A stretch of 64,000 nt of DNA from Taklimakanibacter deserti (GTDB lineage: Bacteria > Pseudomonadota > Alphaproteobacteria > Rhizobiales > Aestuariivirgaceae). Under the pieces are notes generated by a model. It had not been told where the DNA came from. It was given only the letters and a program-made list of their open reading frames with translations, and made no database searches. This document shows positions 9,689 to 17,922 of this stretch, piece by piece. Each line of letters starts with the position of its first letter. The first letter of the stretch is position 1. The stretch lies in assembly GCA_003574785.1 (NCBI GenBank), contig QORU01000009.1, forward strand, positions 186,001-250,000, in the 5' to 3' direction. Both the position numbers and the translations under genes were made by a program.

Positions 9689-9842
9689 GGGCATACTGTC
9701 GTCGCCAGCGCGACAGCAGCGCCCGCAACCGGCTCGCCGCTTTGCGCAGGGCGGCCTTGCGCAGGCGGTTGGCGCGCCGGACATAGAATTGCTGGTCGAT
9801 TGAGCCGTCCGGCCGTCGCATTTCGAAACCGAGTTCGCTCAC
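9621..9842 (-). CDS. Small basic protein of unknown function, 3' end antisense to hutH
   Basis: A 73-residue protein starting at a GTG 9 bases after an AGGAG ribosome site, which favours a real gene. The N-terminal half is ordered: MSELGFEMRRPDGSIDQQF followed by an Arg/Ala/Leu-rich amphipathic helix (RRANRLRKAALRKAASRLRA). It recalls short Hyphomicrobiales proteins with an I-D-x-x-x-Y-x-x-x-A-x-x-L-R pattern, but I cannot name a family securely. The last 20 or so residues are low complexity and run antisense to the end of hutH by 68 bp. It lies in the 305 bp between hutH and the next gene, which otherwise holds no clear signal. Confidence 0.5.
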   Translation of the reverse strand: MSELGFEMRRPDGSIDQQFYVRRANRLRKAALRKAASRLRALLSRWRRQYAPMQHRDRSADPARSPRSSPSRP

Positions 9843-9993
9843 CGCATTGATCTCCTACGCTGAGGGCCCACAAAGCGTAAGCAAATGCGCTTAAATCCGC
9901 TTGATCGGAGGCTTGCCTTATCCTTGCCTCTCGCTTGTCTTTGCTTGCCATTCGCCCGTTCCATGCGGATAGCAGCCTGTGATAGAAGCGCGC

Positions 9994-11178
9994 ATGCGCT
10001 ACAAGTTCGGGCAATGCGAATTGACGCCGGCAGCCCGCGAACTCGTCGTGGCGGGCGGACTGCGTCCGGTCGAGCCGCAGGTCTTCGACCTGCTGCATCA
10101 TCTGGTGAAGGAACACGACCGGGTGGTCTCGACCGACGAGCTGATCAATGTCATCTGGAACGGCCGGATCGTTTCGGAATCCGCCATCAATTCCCGCATC
10201 AGCGCCGCCCGCTCCGCCATCGGCGATGACGGCCAGCGCCAGGAATGGATCAAGACCGTGCGCGGCCGCGGCTTCCGCTTCATCGGCGCCGTGACCGCCG
10301 TCACACCGGCCGCCGGCGAAGCGCCGGAGAGCAGCACCGCGGGCCGCCAGCGCATCGGCTTCTGCCGCTCCGCCGATGAGACCCGTATCGCCTATGCCAC
10401 GATGGGAAGCGGCTATCCCATGGTGAAGGCCGGTCACTGGCTCACCCATCTCGAGCACGACATGCGCAATCCCATCTGGCGGCCCTTCCTCGACGAGCTC
10501 AGCCGGCGTTTTCACCTGGTGCGCTATGACCAGCGCGGCAATGGTCTCTCGGACTGGGACGTCACCGACTTCACCCTCGATCGCTTCGTCGATGATCTCG
10601 AAGCGGTGGTGGATTCAGCCGGCATCGATCGTTTCGCCCTCTATGGCATGTCGCAGGGCGTGCCCATCGCCATCGCCTATATCCGCCGTCATCCCGAGCG
10701 CGTGAGCCATCTGATCCTGCAAGGCGGCTATGAGAAGGGCCGGCTCGTCCGCTCGGCTGCCGAGCGCGAGCAGGCCGAGGCCATCATCACCCTGATCCGG
10801 CATGGCTGGGGCAAGCGCGACAGCGCCTTCATCGATGCGTTCACCACCATGTATATTCCGGGCGGCGACCGCGAGCAGATCGACTCCGTCGCCGACCTGC
10901 AGAGACACTCGACCTCGGCGGCGAACGCCGCGGCGCTGCGCGCGGCGGTCGATCATTTCGATGTGAGTGCCCTCACCGACAAGGTGCGGGTCCCGACGCT
11001 CGTGATGCATTCGCGCGATGACGGCGTCCAGCCTCTCGATCAGGCCCGCCAGATCGCGTCGCGTATCCCCGCGGCCGAGTTCGTCCTGCTCGAAAGCCGC
11101 AATCACGTCATCCTGCCGCAGGAACCGGCCTGGCGGGTCATGTTCAGCGAGATCGAGCGGTTCGTGCTCGGGACCTGA
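9994..11178 (+). CDS. Winged-helix (OmpR-type DNA-binding) / alpha-beta hydrolase fusion
   Basis: About 394 aa from the ATG at 9994; a GTG five codons upstream lacks a ribosome site. Residues 1-95 form an OmpR/ToxR-type winged helix (RVVSTDELINVIWNGRIVSE, then IKTVRGRGFRFIG), with no receiver domain. Residues 115-394 form an alpha/beta hydrolase with nucleophile elbow YGMSQG (Ser220), an acid in HSRDDG and His in ESRNHVILP, so the triad looks intact. Such fusions occur in rhizobia and were probably one-component sensors in which the hydrolase fold binds or hydrolyses a small ligand (inference). It converges with the next hydrolase with no spacer. Family assignment is firm, targets unknown. 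Confidence 0.85.
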   Translation: MRYKFGQCELTPAARELVVAGGLRPVEPQVFDLLHHLVKEHDRVVSTDELINVIWNGRIVSESAINSRISAARSAIGDDGQRQEWIKTVRGRGFRFIGAVTAVTPAAGEAPESSTAGRQRIGFCRSADETRIAYATMGSGYPMVKAGHWLTHLEHDMRNPIWRPFLDELSRRFHLVRYDQRGNGLSDWDVTDFTLDRFVDDLEAVVDSAGIDRFALYGMSQGVPIAIAYIRRHPERVSHLILQGGYEKGRLVRSAAEREQAEAIITLIRHGWGKRDSAFIDAFTTMYIPGGDREQIDSVADLQRHSTSAANAAALRAAVDHFDVSALTDKVRVPTLVMHSRDDGVQPLDQARQIASRIPAAEFVLLESRNHVILPQEPAWRVMFSEIERFVLGT

Positions 11179-11982
11179 TCAGTTTTTCCGCTCCAAAAAC
11201 GTCAACAGCACATCATTGAAATAGTCCGGCCGTTGCAGCGGCGCAAAGTGGCTGACGCCCGCAAGCCGGATCAGCTCGGCGCCGGGAATGCTGCGAGCGA
11301 GGTATTCGGCATGTTCCGGCGTGATGAACTCGTCATGCTCGCTGTGCACGATCGCTACGGGAACCCGGATCCGGGCCAGGTCATGCGCCGAATAATGGGG
11401 TTCGGTCTGCATCATCAGGCTCACCGCATCGACGAATGAATCGAACCGGTCCGGCGTCACCGAAAGCCGCGCATAATCCTTGGCGTGCCGGCCGAAGCAG
11501 CGATCGATGACAGGCGTCGGCACGAATTCCCTGGTGCCGCTCGGATCCATGTTGCAGCCGAAGAAGAAAACACCCGCGACGCGATGCGGAGACCTCATGG
11601 CCAGGACGAGAGCGATGCAGGCGCCGTCGCTCCAGCCGATGAAGGCTGCCTTGTCGAGATCGAGCGCATCCATCACCGCGAGCACATCGGAGGCCATCAG
11701 CTCATAGGTAAAGGGACGATCATCGCGCGTCGATCGGCCGTGACCGCGGCTGTCGATGAGAATGACGCGATGGCCTGCGTCCAACAAAGCGGGAAGCTGA
11801 TAGGTCCAATTGCCGCTATGGCCCAGGCCGCCATGCAACAGGATCACCGGAGCGCCTTCGGCATAGCTCGCATGCCAGATGCGGGCACCTTCATGCTCGA
11901 CATGGCCTTCTCTATCGGCGGGCGGCAGGGCCGGCGCACCGTCACTGGCGAAACGGATGAGATCGTCGTCGTGAGGCTGCAT
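11179..11982 (-). CDS. Alpha/beta hydrolase
   Basis: Cytosolic hydrolase of 267 aa. Oxyanion region VILLHGGLGHSGNW, DSRGHGRST strand, nucleophile elbow IGWSDGACIA (Ser), acid in HSEHDEFI and His in GVSHFAPLQRP give a full catalytic triad. The Met at 11982 (MQPHDDDL) is preferred; upstream in-frame sequence overlaps the next gene. The start is 5 bp after the stop of the CGNR protein, so the two are an operon. Its stop abuts the stop of the convergent winged-helix/hydrolase fusion, leaving no room for a terminator. Substrate unknown; esterase, lactonase and C-C hydrolase are all possible. Confidence 0.85.
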   Translation of the reverse strand: MQPHDDDLIRFASDGAPALPPADREGHVEHEGARIWHASYAEGAPVILLHGGLGHSGNWTYQLPALLDAGHRVILIDSRGHGRSTRDDRPFTYELMASDVLAVMDALDLDKAAFIGWSDGACIALVLAMRSPHRVAGVFFFGCNMDPSGTREFVPTPVIDRCFGRHAKDYARLSVTPDRFDSFVDAVSLMMQTEPHYSAHDLARIRVPVAIVHSEHDEFITPEHAEYLARSIPGAELIRLAGVSHFAPLQRPDYFNDVLLTFLERKN

Positions 11983-11987
11983 TGCGT

Positions 11988-12578
11988 TCAGATCGCCTTG
12001 CGCTTGCGGAACATCGCCACATTGAACCGCGTCGCGCAGCGTTTCCCGCAGAAGCGCTGGCGGCCGGATTTCGAGCGGTCGGCGAAGATCTCCTCGCACG
12101 GCTTCGATGCGCATTGGCGCAGGCGCTCAGGTCCGAGCTCGGCGACGAGATCGGCAAGCCCGCGCGTCACCACCGCTTCGACATGCTGCACCGGCTGCAG
12201 ATGCGGGGACGGCGCGAAGACCACGTGGAAGGCGCCCCCATCGGCAAGGGCCTTCGCGATCCATGGCCAGTGCACGAGCTTGTGATCGAGATAATGCGCG
12301 AGATCCTGAAGCGGCAACTCGCCCGCGATGAAGCGGGTGAGGATGCTGCGGAGGTCGTCGCGGAAGAGCTGCAGGCGCCGCGCCACCTTGCCCCAGTCCA
12401 GGTCCCAATCCATCTCGCACCATTCGCTCAAGAAGACCCGGGCATGCTCGGGATTGGCGAAGAGATCGACGATGGGACGCAAAGGATCATAGGTGTTCAC
12501 GAAGGCGAGCGCGAAGGCTTTGGGGTCATGATCCGCCCGAAGCCAGGCCGGGCCGTGGAGCGTAATATCGTTTTCCAT
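11988..12578 (-). CDS. CGNR zinc-finger / ABATE-domain protein, putative regulator
   Basis: 196 aa. The N-terminal part matches the stress-induced ABATE-like domain (FALAFVNTYDPLRPIVDLF), and the C-terminus carries the zinc finger: C-A-S-K-P-C-E-E then FCGKRCATRFNVAMFRKRK. The consensus C-G-N-R reads C-G-K-R here. These proteins are predicted DNA-binding regulators. It is transcribed away from an MFS exporter across a 61-bp gap holding an inverted repeat (12586-12609), the usual layout of a local repressor and its exporter target. It leads an operon with the downstream hydrolase. Confidence 0.8.
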   Translation of the reverse strand: MENDITLHGPAWLRADHDPKAFALAFVNTYDPLRPIVDLFANPEHARVFLSEWCEMDWDLDWGKVARRLQLFRDDLRSILTRFIAGELPLQDLAHYLDHKLVHWPWIAKALADGGAFHVVFAPSPHLQPVQHVEAVVTRGLADLVAELGPERLRQCASKPCEEIFADRSKSGRQRFCGKRCATRFNVAMFRKRKAI

Positions 12579-12585
12579 TTTACAA

Positions 12586-12609
12586 GCTTACAAAAATGGG
12601 TTAGTAAGC
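12586..12609. promoter_or_regulatory. Inverted repeat between divergent CGNR and MFS genes, candidate operator
   Basis: Perfect arms GCTTAC (12586-12591) and GTAAGC (12604-12609) around a 12-base spacer, in the AT-rich 61-bp divergent gap. It starts 8 bp upstream of the CGNR start codon. Arm size and spacing suit a dimeric repressor; the CGNR protein is the nearest candidate. Confidence 0.5.
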
Positions 12610-12639
12610 GTTTATCCGAAATATATAGATTACGCCTCG

Positions 12640-13836
12640 ATGCGTCCACTGCATCTGATTGTCGCGTCCGTCACCGGTGCCAGCTTCGGCATCAATGCGG
12701 TGAAATACGCGGTCCCGGCGCTGCTGGCACTGGCCGGAAGCAGCGCCTCGCAAATCGGCGTCTTCGCGGCGTCGGTCACGGCCGCCTGGCCAGTCCTCGG
12801 CCTCTTCGCCGGATTGCTGCTCGACCGGTCGAGCAAGCTCGGCGTGCTCAGGCTCGGCGAGATCATCGCCGCGGCGAGCCTTCTGTTCCTGGTCGCGCTC
12901 TATGCCACCAGCGCGCTGGCGCTCGCCTTGTTATGCGTGGCGGGCTTCGCCATCGGCGCGGCGGAAGTGCTGGTCGATACCAGCAGCCAGTCGATCCTGC
13001 CCGAAATCGTGGCGAAACGAGAGCTGCGCTCGGCCAACAGCCTGCTCAATGGCGCGAAGACGGTCGGCGTCACCTTGCTGGCGCCGGTGCTGATCGCGGC
13101 CCTTGTCGATATCGAGCCGCTATCGGCCCTGGCCGTCGCGGCCCTCGTGCTGGTCGCAGCCTTCGCCGCCATCCTCCGGCTCAAAGGGCAGGCGGCGCAA
13201 ACGAGCGCCGCCTTGCGCTTTTCCGATCTTACCAGCGGCCTCGTCTTCCTGGCCCGGACGCCGGTCTTCCCCGGCCTCACTCTGGTGCTGGCCGTGATGT
13301 CGATCGCCTGGGGCGGATGGTTCGTGCTGATCGTGAGCTATGTGATCTCGGACACGGGCTTGGGCCTCAACGCCACGGCCTATGGCAGCGTCGTCACCAT
13401 GCTGGGCCTCGGCAGCCTCACCGGCGCTTTCGCCTATGGCTTCCTGCAAAGGACGCTCGGTACGCGCCCGGTCCTCATGCTCGATGTCCTGGGCACGATC
13501 TTGTTCCATGCCGTGCCGGCCTCAGGGCTAGGCTTCATCCCGAGCGCTGCCGCGGCCTATCTCGCCGGCATCGGCGGCGTCACCTGGGTGATCAGCGTCA
13601 GCGCCTATCAGCAGGCGACCGTGCCGGGTGCGATGCTCGGCCGCCTGGTCGCGAGCTATCGCTGGATCGGCTGGAGCGCCTTCTTCACAGGCTCGGTCAT
13701 TGCCGGTCCCCTGGCCGATAATCTGGGATTCAGCGGCGCCTTCACGACATTCGCTCTGCTCAATGTCGTCCTCCTCATCGCGTTCCCCTTCGTCATTCCG
13801 AAGAGCCAGATTCTCGATGAGCCGCTGGCCACCTGA
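12640..13836 (+). CDS. MFS transporter, probable drug/metabolite exporter
   Basis: Inner-membrane protein of 398 aa with about twelve hydrophobic segments in two halves. The loop between helices 2 and 3 (GLLLDRSSKLGVLR) resembles the family G-x-x-x-D-R-x-x-R-R signature, and VLVDTSSQSILPEIV with LRSANSLLNGAKTVG is typical of the enterobactin-exporter/MefA-like subgroup. Divergent from the CGNR gene with a shared candidate operator. It ends 29 bp before hutG on the same strand, so read-through into hutG is possible. Export substrate cannot be read from sequence. Confidence 0.85.
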   Translation: MRPLHLIVASVTGASFGINAVKYAVPALLALAGSSASQIGVFAASVTAAWPVLGLFAGLLLDRSSKLGVLRLGEIIAAASLLFLVALYATSALALALLCVAGFAIGAAEVLVDTSSQSILPEIVAKRELRSANSLLNGAKTVGVTLLAPVLIAALVDIEPLSALAVAALVLVAAFAAILRLKGQAAQTSAALRFSDLTSGLVFLARTPVFPGLTLVLAVMSIAWGGWFVLIVSYVISDTGLGLNATAYGSVVTMLGLGSLTGAFAYGFLQRTLGTRPVLMLDVLGTILFHAVPASGLGFIPSAAAAYLAGIGGVTWVISVSAYQQATVPGAMLGRLVASYRWIGWSAFFTGSVIAGPLADNLGFSGAFTTFALLNVVLLIAFPFVIPKSQILDEPLAT

Positions 13837-13865
13837 TGCTATAGCTTCGCCAGAGGGAAACAGCG

Positions 13866-14654
13866 GTGACGACACTCTATGATATTCAGGCGGGCGAAGG
13901 TCCGCTCATTTTTTCGGTGCCGCATGCCGGCACCGAGCTTCCCTCCGATATCGCCGAGCGGCTGACGCCGCATGCGAGGACGCTTCCCGACACCGACTGG
14001 CATGTCGAGCAGCTCTATGATTTTTCAGCCACGCTCGGCGCCACGCTGATCCGCGCCAATGTCAGCCGCTATGTGATCGACCTCAACCGCCCGCCCCAGG
14101 ATGAAAGCCTCTATCCGGGACAGGCGACAACCGGCCTGTGCCCGCCCATCGAATTCGACGGCACGCCGATCTACAAGGACGGCAAGGAGGTCCCAGCACC
14201 GGAGGTCGCACGCCGGCGTGAGACCTACTGGCAGCCTTATCATGATCGGCTCGCCGCCGAGATCGATCGAGTGAAGACGCGTCACGGCTATGCGCTGCTG
14301 TTCGATTGCCATTCCATCGCGTCGCGCGTGCCGCGGCTGTTTCCGGGCACGCTGCCCGACCTCAATCTCGGCACCGTCCATGGCGCAAGCTGCGCCGGTT
14401 CGCTGCAGGAGCAGATCACGGGCATCATGGTGAAGAGCGGTCTTAGCCACGTCGTGAATGGCCGCTTTGTCGGGGGCCATATCACGCGCCAATACGGCAA
14501 GCCTTCCGAGAATGTGCATGCCGTGCAGATGGAGAAGGGTCAGGACTGTCATCTCATGGATGACGGCTCGAGCCGTCTCGATCCCGCCAAGGTGGCGAAG
14601 CTCAAGCCGGTGCTGCGCCGGATCGCCGAAGCCATGCTCGCATGGCGCCCCTGA
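13866..14654 (+). CDS. hutG: N-formylglutamate deformylase
   Basis: Last step of the five-enzyme histidine route: hydrolyses N-formyl-L-glutamate to glutamate and formate. 262 aa, GTG start. FSVPHAGTELP near the N-terminus, VIDLNRPPQDESLYPG, the metal-site region LLFDCHSIASRVPRLFPG and the C-terminal VNGRFVGGHITRQYGKP are all typical of HutG (N-formylglutamate amidohydrolase family). It is separated from the main hut genes by about 4.2 kb of unrelated genes. Its end overlaps the start of the second MIO-less HAL paralogue by 13 bp, so the two are translationally coupled. Confidence 0.95.
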   Translation: MTTLYDIQAGEGPLIFSVPHAGTELPSDIAERLTPHARTLPDTDWHVEQLYDFSATLGATLIRANVSRYVIDLNRPPQDESLYPGQATTGLCPPIEFDGTPIYKDGKEVPAPEVARRRETYWQPYHDRLAAEIDRVKTRHGYALLFDCHSIASRVPRLFPGTLPDLNLGTVHGASCAGSLQEQITGIMVKSGLSHVVNGRFVGGHITRQYGKPSENVHAVQMEKGQDCHLMDDGSSRLDPAKVAKLKPVLRRIAEAMLAWRP

Positions 14655-16156
14655 TCCTCACCGGCAGGTCGCTCACGCCCGAAAGCGTCGAGAAGGTCGC
14701 TCTCGGCGAGAAGATCGCCATCGACAGCGCCGCACGTCCGCTCCTCGAAAAGGGAAGGCGCATCGTCGAGCGGCATCTCGAGGAGGGCATCCCGGTCTAT
14801 GGTCTCAATACCGGGCTTGGCGCTCGCGCCGGCGAGATGCTGCCGCCGGAGGCGCTCGCCGAGTTCAGCCTGCGCATGGTGCGCGGCCGCGCGCAAGGAT
14901 TGGGCTCAGCCCTGACGGCACCCGAAGCACGGGCCGTCATGGTCACGCGCCTCAATACGCTGCTTTCCGGCGCCGCGGGCGCCAGCCCGCCTGTCGCCGA
15001 CTATCTCGCGGATGTGCTCAACCGGAACATCGTGCCGGTCATGCCGCGCCATGCCTCGATCGGCGCCGGCGATCTCGTCGCCATGGCGGCGCTCGCTCAT
15101 GCGCTGATCGGCGAGGGCGAGATCCTCATCGACGGAGAGCGCCGTCCGGCTCGCGATGCCCTGGCCGTGGCGGGTCTGGCACCGCTCGCTCTCAAGCCGA
15201 AGGACGGCCAGGTCCTGTGCAACAATACCGCTTTCTCGGTCGGGCTCGCCGCGCTCGCCGCAGCTCGCGCGCGCCGCGCCGTGACATCGCTGCAGATCGC
15301 CGGCGCGCTCTCCTTCATCGGCTTCCGCGGCAATCCGACGCCCTTCGCCAAGCCTGCGACCCGCATAAGGCCCCAGCCCGGCGAGGTCGAGGCCGGCGAT
15401 GAATTGCTGGCACTCACCGATTTCGGGACGCCCGACAGCAAGGCGCGGCGGCTCCAGGACCCCTTGTCCTTCCGCTGCATGCCGCAAGTCCATGGTGCCG
15501 CCTATGCGGAGGCGCTGCGCCTCGATCAGGCGCTCGCTATCGAGCTCAATTCGGTCGCCGACAATCCGGTCGTCCTTCTCGATGAGGAGAAGATCATCGG
15601 CACCAGCAATTTCCATATGCCGCATCTGACGCTGGCGCTCGACGGCATGGCGCGGGCTTTGGCGCTCGCCGCGACCGATTCGGTCTCGCGCGTCGCCAAG
15701 CTCATGAGCCCGTCCTTCTCCGGCCTGCCGCCGCTTCTGTCCTCGGAGAGCGTCGATCGTGCCGGCTTCGCGCCATTGCTCAAGCCCACCGAGGCGCTGC
15801 GCGCCGAGATCATCCATCTGGCCAATCCGGTGCCGATCCTTCCCAGCCAGAATGCCGACGGGCAGGAAGATGCGGCGACTTTCTCCGCCCTCGCCGCCCA
15901 GAAGCTCGGCGATCTTCTCGACCGTCTCGATCTCCTGGGGGCGCTCGAATTGCTGGCGGGCGCGCAGGCGGTCGATCTCGCCGGACTGAAGAAGCTGCCG
16001 GCGAGACTGGCGCCGGTTCACGCGCGTATCCGGGCGATCTCGAATTTCATCGATGACGATCGCCCGCTTGGCCGCGAGATCGAGCGGATCGCTTCCGAAT
16101 TGATCAGAACCGGTGAACTTGCCTCTGTCGCCGGTCAGACAGGCTCTCGCGGCTGA
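14642..16156 (+). CDS. Histidine ammonia-lyase-like protein lacking the MIO triad (paralogue 2)
   Basis: Full-length (504 aa) aromatic amino acid lyase-family protein whose start lies inside hutG. It aligns with HutH almost residue for residue (Tyr53 in VYGLNTGLG at the same number) until the MIO loop, which reads ASIGAGDLV: A142-G143-D144 in place of A142-S143-G144-D145, so the serine whose backbone forms MIO is deleted. His83 is Arg (VRGRAQG), and the Tyr of PYSFR is Leu (QDPLSFRC). The Asn of LCNNTAFS, the Arg of SFRC and the Glu of GQEDAATF remain. It shares the QDPLSFRC...QVHGA block with paralogue 1, suggesting these two are sisters. No frame disruption. It cannot carry out MIO-dependent deamination; coupling to hutG implies a role in histidine or formylglutamate metabolism. 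Confidence 0.85.
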   Translation: MAPLILTGRSLTPESVEKVALGEKIAIDSAARPLLEKGRRIVERHLEEGIPVYGLNTGLGARAGEMLPPEALAEFSLRMVRGRAQGLGSALTAPEARAVMVTRLNTLLSGAAGASPPVADYLADVLNRNIVPVMPRHASIGAGDLVAMAALAHALIGEGEILIDGERRPARDALAVAGLAPLALKPKDGQVLCNNTAFSVGLAALAAARARRAVTSLQIAGALSFIGFRGNPTPFAKPATRIRPQPGEVEAGDELLALTDFGTPDSKARRLQDPLSFRCMPQVHGAAYAEALRLDQALAIELNSVADNPVVLLDEEKIIGTSNFHMPHLTLALDGMARALALAATDSVSRVAKLMSPSFSGLPPLLSSESVDRAGFAPLLKPTEALRAEIIHLANPVPILPSQNADGQEDAATFSALAAQKLGDLLDRLDLLGALELLAGAQAVDLAGLKKLPARLAPVHARIRAISNFIDDDRPLGREIERIASELIRTGELASVAGQTGSRG

Positions 16157-16308
16157 TGAAGTCGAGCAAGGCGATCATCGTTACGGCTTTTCTCCAGATC
16201 GACTTGGCATAGGAACCGCGCGAACTCGCTTCACTACCCGCCGTCTCGCCATGTGCTCCATTGCGCAGACGCCTAGGGACAACGACACAGGTGTATTCGT
16301 CGAGCAGA

Positions 16309-17733
16309 TCAAACCTGATCATGGCGGGTATCCTTCGGCGCAGCCTTCGCGACCAGCCTGAGTTTTGCGCCCGTGCCGGAGCGCTCGATCGAATCGGCGA
16401 TCTCCACCGCAAGCTCGGTGTCGCCCGCACCCGCATCCGCCAGCACGTTCCTGATCTTCTGTTCGATGGCGTTTCTGATCTTCTGCCGGGACTCGCCGTT
16501 TCGCATGGAGATCTTGACGGTCACCTTGTTGGCGCCGGTCAGCAGCTGATACTGGCGAACGCCAGGCATGGCATCGAGTGGCGAGAGAAGGCGAAACGCA
16601 TCGATCTGAATGCGCCCGCCGCCGCGGCGCGGCAGCTCCAGGACTTCTTCGCGCCGGCCCTCGATCGAGGTGATGCGGGCATAGGGTCGGCCGCAGGCGC
16701 AAGAGCCATCCGTCATGGTGACCATGTCCGACATTTCGTAACGGATGAGCGGCACCAGCGCGTTGGTGAGCGTCGTGGTCAGCAACCTGTGTCCGCGGAC
16801 GCCGGTGGGCACGTGGCGATTGGCATCATCGACGGCCTCGAACACCACCAGGTCCTCCGGCAGGTGGATGCCGCAATGATGCTCGCATTCGGAGCCCGAA
16901 CACGCGGTTTCCGTCGTGGAGTAGCGGTTGAAGACCGCGGCTCCCCAAGCCTTCCGGGCGAGATCGCGCACCTCCGGCATCAACATCTCCGCGACCGAGC
17001 AGAAGCGCCGGGCCGAAATTTTGAGACGCCCCTCCATTTGCTCCTCCGCGAGGAGCCGGATGAACGAGGGATAGGTGGAGATGACGTCCGGCTGGAATTC
17101 GTTCAATGCGGCAACGACCTCCGGCATGGGCATCATGACATGGAGGTGCGGCACATTGGGGTTGGCGCGGCGCATCGCGCCGTAAATGCGGTAAGACAGA
17201 TGCTGCGGTGTGGGAGCGCCAATCCCGACGCTGCGAGCCTCCCGCGCTATCCCGGCCATGCCGTTGGATCGGGTGGCATTGGCAACCACATAGTCCCAGG
17301 CCGGTCGATCGTAGACCATCACGGCGCGCACGCCGGTCGTGCCGCCGGTGGCGCAGGCGCGATATTCCCCGTGGAGCAGCTCAGCGGCGTGCTCGCCGGC
17401 AAGGTGGTGCTCGACATCGGCAAGCTTCAGCCGGCGATCCGTAGCGATCCGGTCGAAATTGGCCACGAGCTGGCTCTTCGTGAGCACGGGAAACTCTTCC
17501 AGCGGCGCATCTCGCGCCACCAGATGCCCGATCGTCTCACGGTAATAGGGAGAGGCGTGGACGGCATGCTGCAAGGCCGCCTGCAGGCGCTCGTTTTGGT
17601 AGGCGAGGAGCTGCTGGCGCGTCCAGCGGTCCCGCGCCGATAGCTCCGCCAGCCGGGGGCGGCCCATTGCGGCGTCCAAGGCAGGCTTGATGGTGGGAGG
17701 GATGACTGGTCGGGGCTCGGTTGCCGTGAGCAT
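16309..17733 (-). CDS. PaaK-like adenylate-forming enzyme (phenylacetate-CoA ligase family)
   Basis: 474 aa from the ATG at 17733, which has a GAGGAG ribosome site. Resembles phenylacetate-CoA ligases: N-terminal LLAYQNERLQAALQHAVHAS, phosphate-binding ACATGGTTGVRAVM, adenylate motif FNRYSTTETACSG and a late L-I-R-Y-E-M-S-D-M segment. A cysteine-bearing stretch (CEHHCGIHL, then CACGRPY) resembles a family zinc site. It should activate a carboxylic acid as acyl-AMP, then perhaps a CoA thioester, but no phenylacetate genes are present and the acid is unknown. Divergent from the SARP-like regulator. Confidence 0.8.
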   Translation of the reverse strand: MLTATEPRPVIPPTIKPALDAAMGRPRLAELSARDRWTRQQLLAYQNERLQAALQHAVHASPYYRETIGHLVARDAPLEEFPVLTKSQLVANFDRIATDRRLKLADVEHHLAGEHAAELLHGEYRACATGGTTGVRAVMVYDRPAWDYVVANATRSNGMAGIAREARSVGIGAPTPQHLSYRIYGAMRRANPNVPHLHVMMPMPEVVAALNEFQPDVISTYPSFIRLLAEEQMEGRLKISARRFCSVAEMLMPEVRDLARKAWGAAVFNRYSTTETACSGSECEHHCGIHLPEDLVVFEAVDDANRHVPTGVRGHRLLTTTLTNALVPLIRYEMSDMVTMTDGSCACGRPYARITSIEGRREEVLELPRRGGGRIQIDAFRLLSPLDAMPGVRQYQLLTGANKVTVKISMRNGESRQKIRNAIEQKIRNVLADAGAGDTELAVEIADSIERSGTGAKLRLVAKAAPKDTRHDQV

Positions 17734-17922
17734 CACTCGTCTCCTCAATGGAAGGGCTGGTCGAGTGATGGTGTTGTACGCTCCGCCGGTAATAGGCCGG
17801 TCACAGCCTCAAGACGAGGTCGGCAGGATCGTAACAGCGCGGTTGCGGCGCTCGGAAAAAAAGCGTTAATTCAGGTACGTCGGCGGGGGCGCGACGGCAC
17901 GTTTTGATGCGCGTTCAACCCA

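Noticed and set aside
7310..9784. 824-codon open frame antisense to hutF and hutH
   Set aside because: It crosses two firmly identified genes and has no recognisable domain; a shadow of GC-rich codon usage.
17734..17922. Regulatory motif in the gap between the PaaK-like and SARP-like genes
   Set aside because: Scanned for palindromes, EcfG and sigma-54 promoters; nothing convincing.
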